A DNA stretch of 64,000 nucleotides from Pukyongia sp963768085 (GTDB taxonomy: Bacteria > Bacteroidota > Bacteroidia > Flavobacteriales > Flavobacteriaceae). A program made the translations under genes and the position numbers. Positions 17,892 to 26,852 of this stretch are shown in pieces. Each line of letters starts with the position of its first letter. The first letter of the stretch is position 1. The notes beneath the pieces were generated by a model. It saw only the letters and a program-made list of their open reading frames with translations, was not told where the DNA came from and did not search any database. The stretch is from NCBI GenBank assembly GCA_963768085.1, contig CAVYGO010000003.1:620001-684000 (forward strand). The letters are read 5' to 3'.

Positions 17892-18749
17892 CTATTTGCG
17901 ATATAATAAATGTTTACCGTATCCACTTTTTAAAAGAGGTTCTGCCAGATTCTTTAACTGATTGGCGTCAATATAGCCCATTTCATAAGCGGCTTCTTCT
18001 ATAGATCCTATTTTCAGTCCTTGACGTTCTTCAATTACCTCAACAAACTGAGCTGCCTGCATTAAGGAAGCAAATGTTCCTGTGTCAAGCCATGCAGTTC
18101 CTTTGTCGAGTATACTAACATTTAATTTTCCTGCCTTTAGGTATTCGTTGTTCACGTCGGTAATTTCAAGCTCTCCACGGTCACTCGGCTGTATTCCTGC
18201 TGCAACATCCACCACTGAATTATCATAAAAATAGATGCCGGGAACCGCATAATTGGATTTAGGCTTATTGGGCTTTTCTTCGATGGATAATGCTTTTCCC
18301 TGGTTATCAAATTCCACAACGCCATATCGTTCCGGATCGTGAACATGATAGGCGTAGATCACTCCTCCTTCAGGATCATTATTGGAAATCAATAGTTCTT
18401 TCAAACCAGTTCCATAAAAGATATTGTCCCCAAGTATCAAGGCTACCTTATCCTGGCCGATAAAATCCTTCCCAATGATAAAAGCCTCCGCCAATCCCCG
18501 TGGTTCTTCCTGAACGGCATAATGAAATGAACAGCCATATTTGCTGCCATCTCCTAGTAATTTTTTAAAAAGGGGCAAGTCCTGCGGGGTAGAGATGATC
18601 AGGATCTCCCTAATTCCGGCATACATAAGTGTGGAGAGGGGATAATATATCATCGGTTTATCATAAACCGGCATTAATTGTTTGCTGATCGCAAGTGTTA
18701 TAGGGTGTAATCTGGTACCGGATCCACCGGCTAATACTATTCCTTTCAT
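17892..18749 (-). CDS. rfbA: Glucose-1-phosphate thymidylyltransferase
   Basis: Makes dTDP-glucose from dTTP and glucose-1-phosphate. The 285 residues begin with MKGIVLAGGSGTRLHPIT, containing the nucleotidyl-transferase loop G-G-S-G-T-R-L. The substrate-binding segments QEEPRGLAEAF and LGDNIFYG and the segment EEKPNKPKSNYAVPGIYFYD follow in the expected order. It starts with ATG at 18749, two bases after the rfbB stop. Length and motifs are those of the short RmlA1-type enzymes. Confidence 0.96.
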   Translation of the reverse strand: MKGIVLAGGSGTRLHPITLAISKQLMPVYDKPMIYYPLSTLMYAGIREILIISTPQDLPLFKKLLGDGSKYGCSFHYAVQEEPRGLAEAFIIGKDFIGQDKVALILGDNIFYGTGLKELLISNNDPEGGVIYAYHVHDPERYGVVEFDNQGKALSIEEKPNKPKSNYAVPGIYFYDNSVVDVAAGIQPSDRGELEITDVNNEYLKAGKLNVSILDKGTAWLDTGTFASLMQAAQFVEVIEERQGLKIGSIEEAAYEMGYIDANQLKNLAEPLLKSGYGKHLLYRK

Positions 18750-18751
18750 AG

Positions 18752-19768
18752 TTAAAGTCTTTCCTTATGCTGAAGATACCATTTGATGGTCTTCAAAATA
18801 CCTGATTCGAAATTCTCTTCGGCCTTCCATCCCAGTTCACTTTCTATTTTCGCCGCGTCGATGGCATATCTGAAATCATGTCCCGGCCGATCTGTGACAA
18901 AGGCTATTTGATCGCTATACGATTGTTCTCCGGGCTGTAGTTCGTCAAGGATGTCGCAGATAGTCTGAGCAATATACAAGTTCTGCCGCTCGTTTCGCCC
19001 TCCAATATTGTATGTTTCGCCAAGCGTTCCATTCTCGACCGCTAGTTTAATGCCTTTACAGTGATCCAGTACATAAAGCCAGTCCCTCACGTTGGTGCCA
19101 TCACCATATATGGGAATGGCCTCCCCGGATAAGGCTTTCCGGATAATGGTAGGGATTAATTTTTCTTTATGCTGATTCGGTCCGTAATTGTTGGAACAAT
19201 TAGTGGTTACAACCGGTAATTGATACGTATGGAAATAGGATCTCACAATAAAATCGGATGAGGCTTTAGAGGCGCTATAGGGGCTGTTTGGCGCGTATGG
19301 CGTATGCTCCGTGAACAACCCTGTTTCACCCAGGGTGCCATAAACCTCATCGGTTGAAACATGCAGAAATCTCGCGTGGCTAAATGTTTCTTTCAATTTT
19401 CCCGGGCCTTCCATCCAGGTCTTATAGGCGCTTTGAAGTAAATTAAAGGTACCAACAATATTGGTTTCGATAAAAGCAGCCGGTCCGCTAATGGAATTGT
19501 CTACATGGGATTCGGCAGCAAAATGCACTACCTGGTCGAACTGATGTTTCTGAAACATTTCTACAATAAAATCCTTATCACAGATATCTCCCTGTATGAA
19601 AAAGTAGTTGGATTTGTCGGAAACGGACTGCAGATTTTGCATATTACCTGCGTAAGTTAACTTATCTAATACATAAATATTCGCATTGCTGCTTTCAAGT
19701 AAGTAAGCGACATAATTGGATCCAATGAATCCTGCGCCCCCAGTAATGAGTATGTTATTGTATTTCAA
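18752..19768 (-). CDS. rfbB: dTDP-glucose 4,6-dehydratase
   Basis: An extended SDR of 338 residues that forms dTDP-4-dehydro-6-deoxy-glucose. The cofactor motif GGAGFIGS is at residues 10-17. The dehydratase Asp-Glu pair is in HVSTDEVYG and the catalytic YSASK follows. NYGPNQHKEKLIP is specific to RmlB. The apparent start is a TTG at 19768, with the coding match beginning immediately. It is the first of the four rfb genes in transcription order and lies 14 bases after the upstream gene. Confidence 0.95.
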   Translation of the reverse strand: MKYNNILITGGAGFIGSNYVAYLLESSNANIYVLDKLTYAGNMQNLQSVSDKSNYFFIQGDICDKDFIVEMFQKHQFDQVVHFAAESHVDNSISGPAAFIETNIVGTFNLLQSAYKTWMEGPGKLKETFSHARFLHVSTDEVYGTLGETGLFTEHTPYAPNSPYSASKASSDFIVRSYFHTYQLPVVTTNCSNNYGPNQHKEKLIPTIIRKALSGEAIPIYGDGTNVRDWLYVLDHCKGIKLAVENGTLGETYNIGGRNERQNLYIAQTICDILDELQPGEQSYSDQIAFVTDRPGHDFRYAIDAAKIESELGWKAEENFESGILKTIKWYLQHKERL

Positions 19769-19782
19769 AATATATTTTTAGA

Positions 19783-21453
19783 TTAGACTAAAATCTGATT
19801 TAACATTTTTTCGGTTATGGCATAGGTCGGTTTTACCCCTGTCGTACCCAATCCACCAGACGCAAGCGTACTTCCCGATTTTAGCGGATTATCGGAAGCA
19901 TAATAGGCATAACGAACGGCTACTTTCGGATTAATACTGCCACGGATTTTCGATGCAGACTGTATTGCTTTCTGATAATGGGCTCCTTCCATCTCCAATC
20001 CTATGACGTCCCAGGTGGAGGTGTGGAAAAACTTCAATATATCTCTGTTTTGTAACGAAGTGCCTAAAACTGTGATCATATTCCCTTCACATACATCTAA
20101 ATCCACATCGTCGAAATGTGATTTTTTCAACTTATTCTTAAACGGATAATTATCTGCTGTTCCTTCAAACACATGCGCGCTTGGAATCATGATATCACTT
20201 TTCTTCCCATTTAATATTCCGGCTTTTCCCATTACCGAAATTGAAATAACATTCAGTAATTCCCGGCCACCACTGGCAATATAGGGTTTCAATAGCTCAT
20301 CCATGGTTTCATAAGCCTGTTCCCCGAAAGCATAGTCCATTACAATAATAACGGGTTTATCCTCCAGAACCATGTGCACAGGTCCTGCATAGAAATACGA
20401 CGAGTCGAAGATCTGTACATTAATATTAGCCCCTGTTTCATCTTCAATGTAGGTCATGCCATGTTCCAAAGCATATGAAGTTACTTTTTGCTGCAATTTC
20501 ACGCTTTTAGGATGGCTTAGTTTCTCAAAAATACGTATGGCCTCCTCATTTTTAAATTCGTCTGCCAATGCTTTAGGAGCGAATAAGCTATTGAGAACAC
20601 TGTGCATATTCGCACTAATGATGTGCAAAGGTCTCGACAACAAATCCTTTTCTTTAAGTGTCTTCTTTACCTTAAAAGCCCATTGTTCTCCGTGAATGTG
20701 GTGCCCCAGGCGTTCACGTAGCACCGGGCTGAAGGTGATCAAGCGCTGGGTATCCGTCATTACTTCCTCCATCGCGAGTTTGCCGAGAAAATATATGATA
20801 TTCAGGAAGCGGTTCTTTATGTCCGGGCATTCGAACATGGAATAGATCGCGTTGACCTCTTCAAAGGTCCTGCCGAGAAAATTTGCGGTATGTGTAAGTG
20901 CAATTTCTTTATCCTTCTGGGACAACTCTTTCTTTACAATTACTGCTTCCTCCAATTTCTTCCAGTCGCGAATAACTTCGCCTCTGTCATTGATCATTAC
21001 CTGTTTCATGATCTTATGCGACTCTATGTAAAGAAAGGTTAGGTGGGTAAGAATATCGTAGATCTCCGATCGGCCCCGTGTAATTTCTATATTCATTTGT
21101 TCCTGGTCGATACGATAGCAGTTGCGGCGCCTCTTTGCGGGGATAATAGGCTTAAAATGTGAATTCTTGTAGCCTTCATCGGAGGTTAAGTTTATAAAGC
21201 GGCACTCTTCAATACCGTAAGGGAGTCTGTCTATAACATATAACAGCCCCTCAAGCTCAATTTTGTCTTCAGTGATCGAGCCATAGATCTCAGGGCTCAG
21301 TATTAGGAGCGATTCACGAAGTGTTTCACCCGAAATCCCCATGGGTTTATAAAAGCCGCGATTGAACAGGTGGCGCATGGTAATATACATGCGTTCAATG
21401 GCTCCTGAACTTTCCTGGGCACGCGTTCGTTTATGTCTTGTTAATGTGCTCAT
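19783..21453 (-). CDS. Uncharacterised protein with nucleoside-phosphorylase-like C-terminal region (possibly DUF6909)
   Basis: I do not recognise a characterised function. The 556-residue protein has a basic, helix-rich N-terminal half and a C-terminal half (from about residue 330) with alternating beta/alpha patterns. That half contains LEMEGAHYQKAIQ and AVRYAYYASDNP. The E-M-E-G-A motif and the following S-D resemble the purine nucleoside phosphorylase/nucleosidase fold, where E-M-E binds ribose and the Asp acts on the base. I believe this is a family restricted mostly to Bacteroidetes. It has no signal peptide. It lies 23 bases from the GH3-like gene upstream and 14 from rfbB downstream, so it may be part of the polysaccharide transcript. 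Nucleotide salvage or cleavage is only a hypothesis. Confidence 0.6.
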   Translation of the reverse strand: MSTLTRHKRTRAQESSGAIERMYITMRHLFNRGFYKPMGISGETLRESLLILSPEIYGSITEDKIELEGLLYVIDRLPYGIEECRFINLTSDEGYKNSHFKPIIPAKRRRNCYRIDQEQMNIEITRGRSEIYDILTHLTFLYIESHKIMKQVMINDRGEVIRDWKKLEEAVIVKKELSQKDKEIALTHTANFLGRTFEEVNAIYSMFECPDIKNRFLNIIYFLGKLAMEEVMTDTQRLITFSPVLRERLGHHIHGEQWAFKVKKTLKEKDLLSRPLHIISANMHSVLNSLFAPKALADEFKNEEAIRIFEKLSHPKSVKLQQKVTSYALEHGMTYIEDETGANINVQIFDSSYFYAGPVHMVLEDKPVIIVMDYAFGEQAYETMDELLKPYIASGGRELLNVISISVMGKAGILNGKKSDIMIPSAHVFEGTADNYPFKNKLKKSHFDDVDLDVCEGNMITVLGTSLQNRDILKFFHTSTWDVIGLEMEGAHYQKAIQSASKIRGSINPKVAVRYAYYASDNPLKSGSTLASGGLGTTGVKPTYAITEKMLNQILV

Positions 21454-21476
21454 TCGGGAGCAAAGATAATACTAAT

Positions 21477-22973
21477 TTATGGTTGCAATTCGTACAATAC
21501 ATCCGCTATTTTACGGTCATTGGATAGCCTTGGTATTTTATTCTGCCCGCCTAATTTTCCTTTCTGCTTCATAAATAAATTGAAGCTATCCTTTTCAAGG
21601 ATTTTTATTTGAAGGGGCCTGAGAATCTTACCCGTAATAAGATCGAAATAATAGCTGTTCTGCTGCTGCATATGTCCATCCAGAGTGGCTTCGATTGCTG
21701 TAATATCATCTGGTCTGCTCTCGAATTCAATAAACCACTCGTGATAAGGCAGTCCTTTGTCGGCAGGGCTTACCTGAGGTGCTACTGTAAACTCGGAAAT
21801 AGTAAAATTGTGATCTTTCATAGTGAGTTGCATGGCCTGTTCCACCTCTTTTCCTATCACGTGCTCTCCGAAAGCTGAGATGAAATGCTTGATACGCCCT
21901 GAAACGATAAGCCGATAAGGCTTTAATGAGGTAAACTGAACAGTATCCCCCAGATTATAGGCCCATAATCCTGCATTTGTGGAGATGATCATCACATAAT
22001 TCACTCCTAACTGCACATCCTTAACAGTATATCGTTTCGGGTTTTTTTCAAAAAAGTGAGCTGCCTCCACAAACTCGTAAAAGATCCCTGAATTCAGTAA
22101 TAACAACATGCCCTTCTCCTCCTGTTTGTCCTGAAAAGCAAAGAAGCCTTCGCTGGCGGGATATAGCTCAATACTATCTACTCTTCTTCCAATGAGGGAT
22201 TCAAATTTTGCCCGATACGGTTCATAATTGACACCACCATAGATAAACAGGCTAAAATTTTTGAAAAGGTCGCCAACTTTCTTGCCGCCTGCCTCTATAA
22301 GTCTTTCGAAATACATCTGTACCCAGGAGGGGATCCCGCTTATTACCGTCATGTCCGCATCCATAGTCTCTTCTACGATAGCATCCACTTTGGTCTCCCA
22401 GTCATTAATACAATTGGTCTCCCAGGACGGCATACGGTTTTTCTGAAGGTATCCCGGAACATAATGCGCTACTATACCCGACAACCTCCCAAGTTTTACG
22501 CCATTCAATTCTTTCAGCCCCGGGTTGCCCTGAAGAAAAATCATTTTGCCATTTACAAAATCGGCCTTTCCTGTTTCATGAATGTATAATAGTATTGCAT
22601 CTCTTGCTGCCCTGATATGCCCTGGCATGGATTCCCTGGTGAGTGGTATATACTTTGCCCCTGAAGTAGTTCCGGAAGTCTTGGCGAAATACAATGGTTT
22701 ACCAGGCCAAAGTATGTCCTCCTCGCCCGCGACCATTCTATCAACATACGGCCGGAGGTCCTCATAATCCCGTATAGGGACCCTATCTATAAAGTCCTGG
22801 TGGGTTTTGATTTCATCGAACCTGTGGTCTTTTCCAAAAGTGGTAGTGGTAGCCTTCGATATTAGTAAATTGAAGACTTTTCTCTGCGTTTCTAAAGGAC
22901 GCGATGACCAATTCCGATTGCGTTTGGCAACCCTCCCTGCAAAGATTCTGGCAGCAAAAGCTTTTAATGACAT
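21477..22973 (-). CDS. GH3-family acyl-adenylate/amidotransferase-like protein
   Basis: A 498-residue member of the GH3 (auxin-responsive promoter) branch of adenylate-forming enzymes. The ATP-loop AKTSGTTSGAKYIPLT is at residues 97-112, and FIYGGVNYEPY and IELYPASEGFFAFQD follow as in plant and bacterial GH3 enzymes. Such proteins adenylate a carboxylate and join it to an amine. Plant members conjugate auxin or jasmonate to amino acids; the substrates of the common Bacteroidetes versions are unknown to me. The gene abuts an M23 peptidase gene upstream by two bases and is likely cotranscribed with the nucleoside-phosphorylase-like gene. Confidence 0.88.
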   Translation of the reverse strand: MSLKAFAARIFAGRVAKRNRNWSSRPLETQRKVFNLLISKATTTTFGKDHRFDEIKTHQDFIDRVPIRDYEDLRPYVDRMVAGEEDILWPGKPLYFAKTSGTTSGAKYIPLTRESMPGHIRAARDAILLYIHETGKADFVNGKMIFLQGNPGLKELNGVKLGRLSGIVAHYVPGYLQKNRMPSWETNCINDWETKVDAIVEETMDADMTVISGIPSWVQMYFERLIEAGGKKVGDLFKNFSLFIYGGVNYEPYRAKFESLIGRRVDSIELYPASEGFFAFQDKQEEKGMLLLLNSGIFYEFVEAAHFFEKNPKRYTVKDVQLGVNYVMIISTNAGLWAYNLGDTVQFTSLKPYRLIVSGRIKHFISAFGEHVIGKEVEQAMQLTMKDHNFTISEFTVAPQVSPADKGLPYHEWFIEFESRPDDITAIEATLDGHMQQQNSYYFDLITGKILRPLQIKILEKDSFNLFMKQKGKLGGQNKIPRLSNDRKIADVLYELQP

Positions 22974-22975
22974 AT

Positions 22976-23842
22976 TTAATCGAAATCTATAAAATTAGCA
23001 GGATTTATCGGGTAACCCTCGCTCCAAAGTTCGAAATGCAGATGTGGCCCGGTAGTTAATTCTCCGGTGTTCCCGGAGGTTGCAATTACTTCCCCTGCTT
23101 TTACCAAATCGCCTTGTTCTTTTGCCAATGAAGCATTGTGCTTATATACCGAAATAAGGCTGTTTCTATGTTCAAGAATGATTACGTATCCTGTTTCCGC
23201 TGTCCACTCTGCAAATATTACAGTACCATCCGCCGTTGCTTTCACCGGCGCTTCTTTTATGGTCACAATATCCATAGCATAATGTTTTTCCTGAGGATTG
23301 TAGGCATCTGAAACAGTCCCTTTAACCGGAGGAAACAGCACAATATTAACAGCTTCGGGATCTGCCAATGGATTGTATTTGTCCTCCTGCAACACTTTTT
23401 CCCGAAGCAATGAATCCTCCCTGGACGGTGATATTCTAATTTGTTTTTGTGACTCATCGGCCAGTGCGATAACAGAATCTTTATTAAATTCCACGGTTTT
23501 CACATCACCAGAAAGTACTTTCCGGACCGAGGCGAGATATCTTTGATTAATGTTGATCACCTGCTGCAAGGAATCTGTTTTAAAGGTGAGGTCGGTGGCT
23601 TTCTTTTTTAGAGAAGTTGAAGAATATCCGGGAATGTATTCCCTGAGTGGTGTAAATGAGATCAATAGCGTGGTTAATGCGATTAGGAAAACAGCAAAAA
23701 TCGTACTGAATACAAATACATTGAGGCGATTTAGTTTAAACGAGAAGCGTTCTTCAAAAGTATCCTCGTTTAAAACTACCAGCCGGTACTTATGCAGTAA
23801 TTTCTTCTTTATTTTTCTAGTTCGTTTTTCCTTCTCGGCCAT
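22976..23842 (-). CDS. M23-family metallopeptidase (LytM-type), membrane anchored
   Basis: A 288-residue bitopic protein. A basic cytoplasmic N-terminus precedes a single helix (FVFSTIFAVFLIALTTLLIS), a coiled-coil-like periplasmic stretch, and a C-terminal peptidase_M23 domain. The zinc ligands are intact: H187 and D191 in HYAMD, and the H267-L-H269 pair, with H235 of YKH also present. It likely cleaves peptidoglycan crosslinks in the periplasm. I set the start at the ATG at 23842 (MAEKEK); a longer frame beginning at 23866 would overlap the TATATTTG promoter box. It shares a divergent intergenic region with tatA. Confidence 0.9.
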   Translation of the reverse strand: MAEKEKRTRKIKKKLLHKYRLVVLNEDTFEERFSFKLNRLNVFVFSTIFAVFLIALTTLLISFTPLREYIPGYSSTSLKKKATDLTFKTDSLQQVININQRYLASVRKVLSGDVKTVEFNKDSVIALADESQKQIRISPSREDSLLREKVLQEDKYNPLADPEAVNIVLFPPVKGTVSDAYNPQEKHYAMDIVTIKEAPVKATADGTVIFAEWTAETGYVIILEHRNSLISVYKHNASLAKEQGDLVKAGEVIATSGNTGELTTGPHLHFELWSEGYPINPANFIDFD

Positions 23843-23863
23843 AATACCCTTTTTCCTGGATTG

Positions 23864-23871
23864 CAAATATA
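23864..23871 (-). promoter_or_regulatory. -7 box for the M23/GH3/rfb transcript
   Basis: Minus-strand TATATTTG matches TAnnTTTG and lies 22 bases before the ATG at 23842. It may drive the entire minus-strand series down to the polysaccharide genes, because no terminator and no gap above about 120 bases follows until 6.2 kb. Confidence 0.5.
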
Positions 23872-23889
23872 ATTAAACGCCCAGCGAGT

Positions 23890-23905
23890 ATGCTAAACTT
23901 AGCAT
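23890..23905. repeat. Perfect inverted repeat between divergent M23 and tatA promoters
   Basis: ATGCTAA-AC-TTAGCAT: 7-base arms and a 2-base spacer, centred between the M23 -7 box and the tatA -33 element. The position suits an operator for a dimeric regulator, but no regulator gene is adjacent. Confidence 0.45.
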
Positions 23906-23912
23906 GAAAACG

Positions 23913-23941
23913 TTGTATCTAAGGAATTCTTGTTACCTTTG
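23913..23941 (+). promoter_or_regulatory. Promoter of tatA, flavobacterial type
   Basis: TTG at 23913-23915 and TACCTTTG at 23934-23941 are separated by 18 bases, the best match in this window to the Bacteroidetes TTG-N(17-23)-TAnnTTTG promoter. The ATG of tatA follows 22 bases after the -7 box. Confidence 0.65.
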
Positions 23942-23962
23942 TCTTATAAATTTCTTAAAAAA

Positions 23963-24145
23963 ATGACTGCTCTATTTATACCCCTTGCGATTGGCCCTTG
24001 GCAAATTGTGTTAATTGTTGTGATCGTCTTATTACTATTTGGAGGAAGAAAAATCCCTGAATTAATGCGCGGATTAGGAAGTGGAATAAAGGAATTTAAA
24101 GAGGCATCCAAAGAGGATCCTAAGGACAAAAAGCTGGAGGAATAA
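23963..24145 (+). CDS. tatA: Sec-independent protein translocase TatA
   Basis: A 60-residue protein with a single N-terminal hydrophobic helix (IVLIVVIVLLLFGG), a hinge, and an amphipathic helix (KIPELMRGLGSGIKEF), ending in a charged tail. This is the TatA architecture: it oligomerises in the inner membrane to form the twin-arginine translocation pore. The F-G-G and P-E-L residues of the family are present. I chose the ATG at 23963; an upstream ATG at 23930 would fall within the promoter box. TatC is not in this window. A terminator hairpin follows immediately. Confidence 0.92.
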   Translation: MTALFIPLAIGPWQIVLIVVIVLLLFGGRKIPELMRGLGSGIKEFKEASKEDPKDKKLEE

Positions 24146-24171
24146 AGTTCTCCGAATAATATATTAAAAAT

Positions 24172-24198
24172 CCGGTCTTATAGTGACCGGCTTTTTTT
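24172..24198 (+). terminator. Rho-independent terminator after tatA
   Basis: A CCGGTC/GACCGG stem with a 7-base loop is followed by seven T residues. It lies between the stop of tatA and the stop of the convergent DUF4837 gene and overlaps the latter by two bases. Confidence 0.8.
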
Positions 24199-25171
24199 AT
24201 TCAAATTTTGCAGATCGCAGTATGGCCTCCAGTTCAAACTGCAGGTCTCTTTTACTGGTAGCCGGAGCGTATACAAATCCTTCCAGAATGATATAGCGGT
24301 TATTTATAGAATCTCTCACAGCATAATTTATGAATGGACCTCCCATGAACTGGGTTTTAACTTCCCAAATGCCTTTGCTTTCATAGGCGAATCTATCATC
24401 AATTTTAGTTTTAAAAATATAGGGCGCATAGGCTTCTTCCGTAATAAATCTGCCGCCTTCCTCAACCGGCATATATTCTCCACCTATTGAATCCCGGATA
24501 GTGATAATATCGGATGCGCTGGTACTATCACTTTGAATTAAACCTAAAGGAACCTGGTAAACAATAATATTGGTTTCTCCCGATTTTAGAGCCTTTCGAT
24601 ACCAGATGAAATCCTCTTGTTCCAACGCAGACCGATACGCCGATGGCACACGCATATTGATGCCAAAGAATTTTTTCAATGAATCTGTTTTCTTCAGTGA
24701 AGATTTAATTCTTCTTTGTTTCTCTATTATTTCTGAAGCTTTAAAAGCTGCAATTATTTGCTGATAGTTCTTTTCGAGCAGCCTCTTGATATCAGCAGCG
24801 TCCTTTCCTACGATAAAGGCTCCTGTTTGTGGTTTGGCATAAGGGTTTTTCTTTATAGCAACACCGGTGCTGTCCCCGATGGTAACATGCAGGAACGTAC
24901 GATATTTCCTCGCAAAATCCGTATAGGTGAACGGTGGCATTTGGTTCATTGAGAAAAGTGGTTCATCCTGCGGCAATCCATCTACCGGAGCAGCAAAATA
25001 GCCTCTTATTTCTTCTCCCACTTCGCCATTCCATAAGTCATTTTCAATAATAACCTGAAGGGTATTAATATTACCCAATGATTTGAGTAAATAACCATTC
25101 TGATTTCCGGTGTTCTCACACGAAGTCAAGGCAAAGAGGAGCCCTGCCAAGGCAATATGTAAAATTTTCAT
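24197..25171 (-). CDS. DUF4837 family lipoprotein
   Basis: A 324-residue exported protein with a lipoprotein signal peptide: hydrophobic LLFALTSC ending in C18, then an acidic or polar mature start (ENTGNQ). Family DUF4837 is Bacteroidetes-specific and has no known function that I can cite. The mature region has several short repeated patterns with aromatic residues and ends near SAKFE. It is 21 bases downstream of the LysM lytic transglycosylase gene, so a role in the cell envelope or peptidoglycan is plausible but unproven. Confidence 0.8.
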   Translation of the reverse strand: MKILHIALAGLLFALTSCENTGNQNGYLLKSLGNINTLQVIIENDLWNGEVGEEIRGYFAAPVDGLPQDEPLFSMNQMPPFTYTDFARKYRTFLHVTIGDSTGVAIKKNPYAKPQTGAFIVGKDAADIKRLLEKNYQQIIAAFKASEIIEKQRRIKSSLKKTDSLKKFFGINMRVPSAYRSALEQEDFIWYRKALKSGETNIIVYQVPLGLIQSDSTSASDIITIRDSIGGEYMPVEEGGRFITEEAYAPYIFKTKIDDRFAYESKGIWEVKTQFMGGPFINYAVRDSINNRYIILEGFVYAPATSKRDLQFELEAILRSAKFE

Positions 25172-25192
25172 TTAAAAAAGTTTATGGGGAAA

Positions 25193-26758
25193 TTACCCTT
25201 TCTGCAACTTAAGTTTCATCCCCGGTTTCAACTTATTACCACTAATATCGTTCCATTTTCTGATCTTTTCTACGGTTACTCCCGGAAATTTTTGAGAGAT
25301 ACTCCACAAAGAATCGCCATTCTTTACCGTATAGGTTTTTGCTCCTGAAGTATTGCTCGCGGTAGATTTTGAGCTGGAGGATTTTTTTGGGCCACCGCCC
25401 CGGGGATAGATCGTGAGGCGCTGCCCTATACGCAACCTTGTTCCTCTCAAGCTGTTCCATCTTTTAATCTGGCTAACCGTTACTCCATATTTGTTGGCTA
25501 TCTTGCCAAGGTAGTCGCCACTGCGAACACGATACCGAATCCTATCGGACTGTTCTAAGAACTGCGGAAGTGGTTTTTCTTTTTTGTTAAATTCAGCTGT
25601 GGCAAAAGCATATACTGCTTCTTCATTCGCTACAAATTTTCCTATAGCATCTATGGGTAATCTAAGCACATAATCCTCGTCTTTCACCACCGGAATTATT
25701 TCGTTCTTATACGAGGGGTTTAAGAAAGTAAGCTCTTCTATATCAAGATTTGTGACTTTCGCAACATGGCTCAGGGCAATCATTTTCTTCACCCGAATCG
25801 TGTCTGTGGCGACATAAGGATATCTGGGCCCATTGCTTTTAAATCCGTGCTCTTCGGCGTATTCGAATATATACATGGTAGCCAGAAACGCAGGAACGTA
25901 TCCCGCAGTTTCTCTGGGAAGATGTTGCCTGATATTCCAATAGTTGGTAAGGCCTCCGGAACGACGCATAGCTTTGGAAACATTACCAGGACCAGAATTG
26001 TAGGCTGCCAAGGCCAGGTCCCAGTCTCCCAGGCTTTTCTCTAAACTTTTTAAGTATTTGCAGGCAGCGGCGGTTGCCATTATTGGGTCGGAACGTTCGT
26101 CCACATACGAGTTTACCTCAAGTCCGAACATCTTGCCTGTACTGTACATGAACTGCCATAAACCCGTGGCGCCCACACGTGATCTCGCACGAGGATCAAG
26201 CGCAGACTCCACAATTGCCAGATATTTCATTTCTAAAGGAAGCCCATGTTTGTCCAATTGCTCTTCGAACATAGGGAAGTAATAGTCACTTAAGGCCATT
26301 AACCTGGCCATAGTTTTTCGCCTGTTCTTGAGGTATCCTTTAATAACACTTTCCAAGGAAGGATTGTATTCTACATTGAATGGAGTTCTCGCATTGAGTT
26401 CTTTCAGGCGCTGCTTCAGTACCTCGGTAGGTAACTCTTCGTATTCCACAGGCTCGTAGTCTTCATTCAGAATAGTCCCGTACATTTCCTCAAAGCGTCC
26501 TGTATCGTATAGTTCATTCAACCACAAGCTGTCTACTAAACGGGCTGACTCCATATCGTCCAAATCAAAAACAACGGAGTCTTTTACATTCGCTATTAGT
26601 GTATTCTGAGTAATATCCCCAACTTTAACGGGTATTGTAATAGAGTCTGTTACCTGGATTGTTTTTGTTTGAAGGGTATCCTTGCGTATCACTTCCTGGG
26701 CGTTGATTAAGGAACTTCCGAAGCAAAATAAAACAAAAAGAAATAAAGTAGGTTTCAT
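25193..26758 (-). CDS. Membrane-bound lytic murein transglycosylase with two LysM domains (MltD-like)
   Basis: A 521-residue exported enzyme. Signal peptide at residues 1-20, then an N-terminal extension and an SLT domain with catalytic E184 in AIVESALDP. GATGLWQFM (196-204) and AYNSGPGNV follow, the classical GEWL-fold motifs. Two LysM repeats near the C-terminus (about 405-455 and 475-521) bind peptidoglycan. It cleaves the glycan strand by a non-hydrolytic transglycosylase reaction in the periplasm. The lipobox cysteine of E. coli MltD is absent, so it is probably soluble or surface bound. The downstream DUF4837 gene likely belongs to the same transcript. Confidence 0.92.
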   Translation of the reverse strand: MKPTLFLFVLFCFGSSLINAQEVIRKDTLQTKTIQVTDSITIPVKVGDITQNTLIANVKDSVVFDLDDMESARLVDSLWLNELYDTGRFEEMYGTILNEDYEPVEYEELPTEVLKQRLKELNARTPFNVEYNPSLESVIKGYLKNRRKTMARLMALSDYYFPMFEEQLDKHGLPLEMKYLAIVESALDPRARSRVGATGLWQFMYSTGKMFGLEVNSYVDERSDPIMATAAACKYLKSLEKSLGDWDLALAAYNSGPGNVSKAMRRSGGLTNYWNIRQHLPRETAGYVPAFLATMYIFEYAEEHGFKSNGPRYPYVATDTIRVKKMIALSHVAKVTNLDIEELTFLNPSYKNEIIPVVKDEDYVLRLPIDAIGKFVANEEAVYAFATAEFNKKEKPLPQFLEQSDRIRYRVRSGDYLGKIANKYGVTVSQIKRWNSLRGTRLRIGQRLTIYPRGGGPKKSSSSKSTASNTSGAKTYTVKNGDSLWSISQKFPGVTVEKIRKWNDISGNKLKPGMKLKLQKG

Positions 26759-26852
26759 AAAATTAGAGCTAACGGGCTTAAAAATACATAAATGAGGCGG
26801 ATGTGCAAATTTTTAACATATATGCTTTTCACTAACGGAAGATCGTCTTGAT

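Noticed and set aside
19783..21453. AMP nucleosidase as a firm assignment
   Set aside because: Only the E-M-E-G-A motif and a later S-D support it; the N-terminal half is unlike known AMP nucleosidases.
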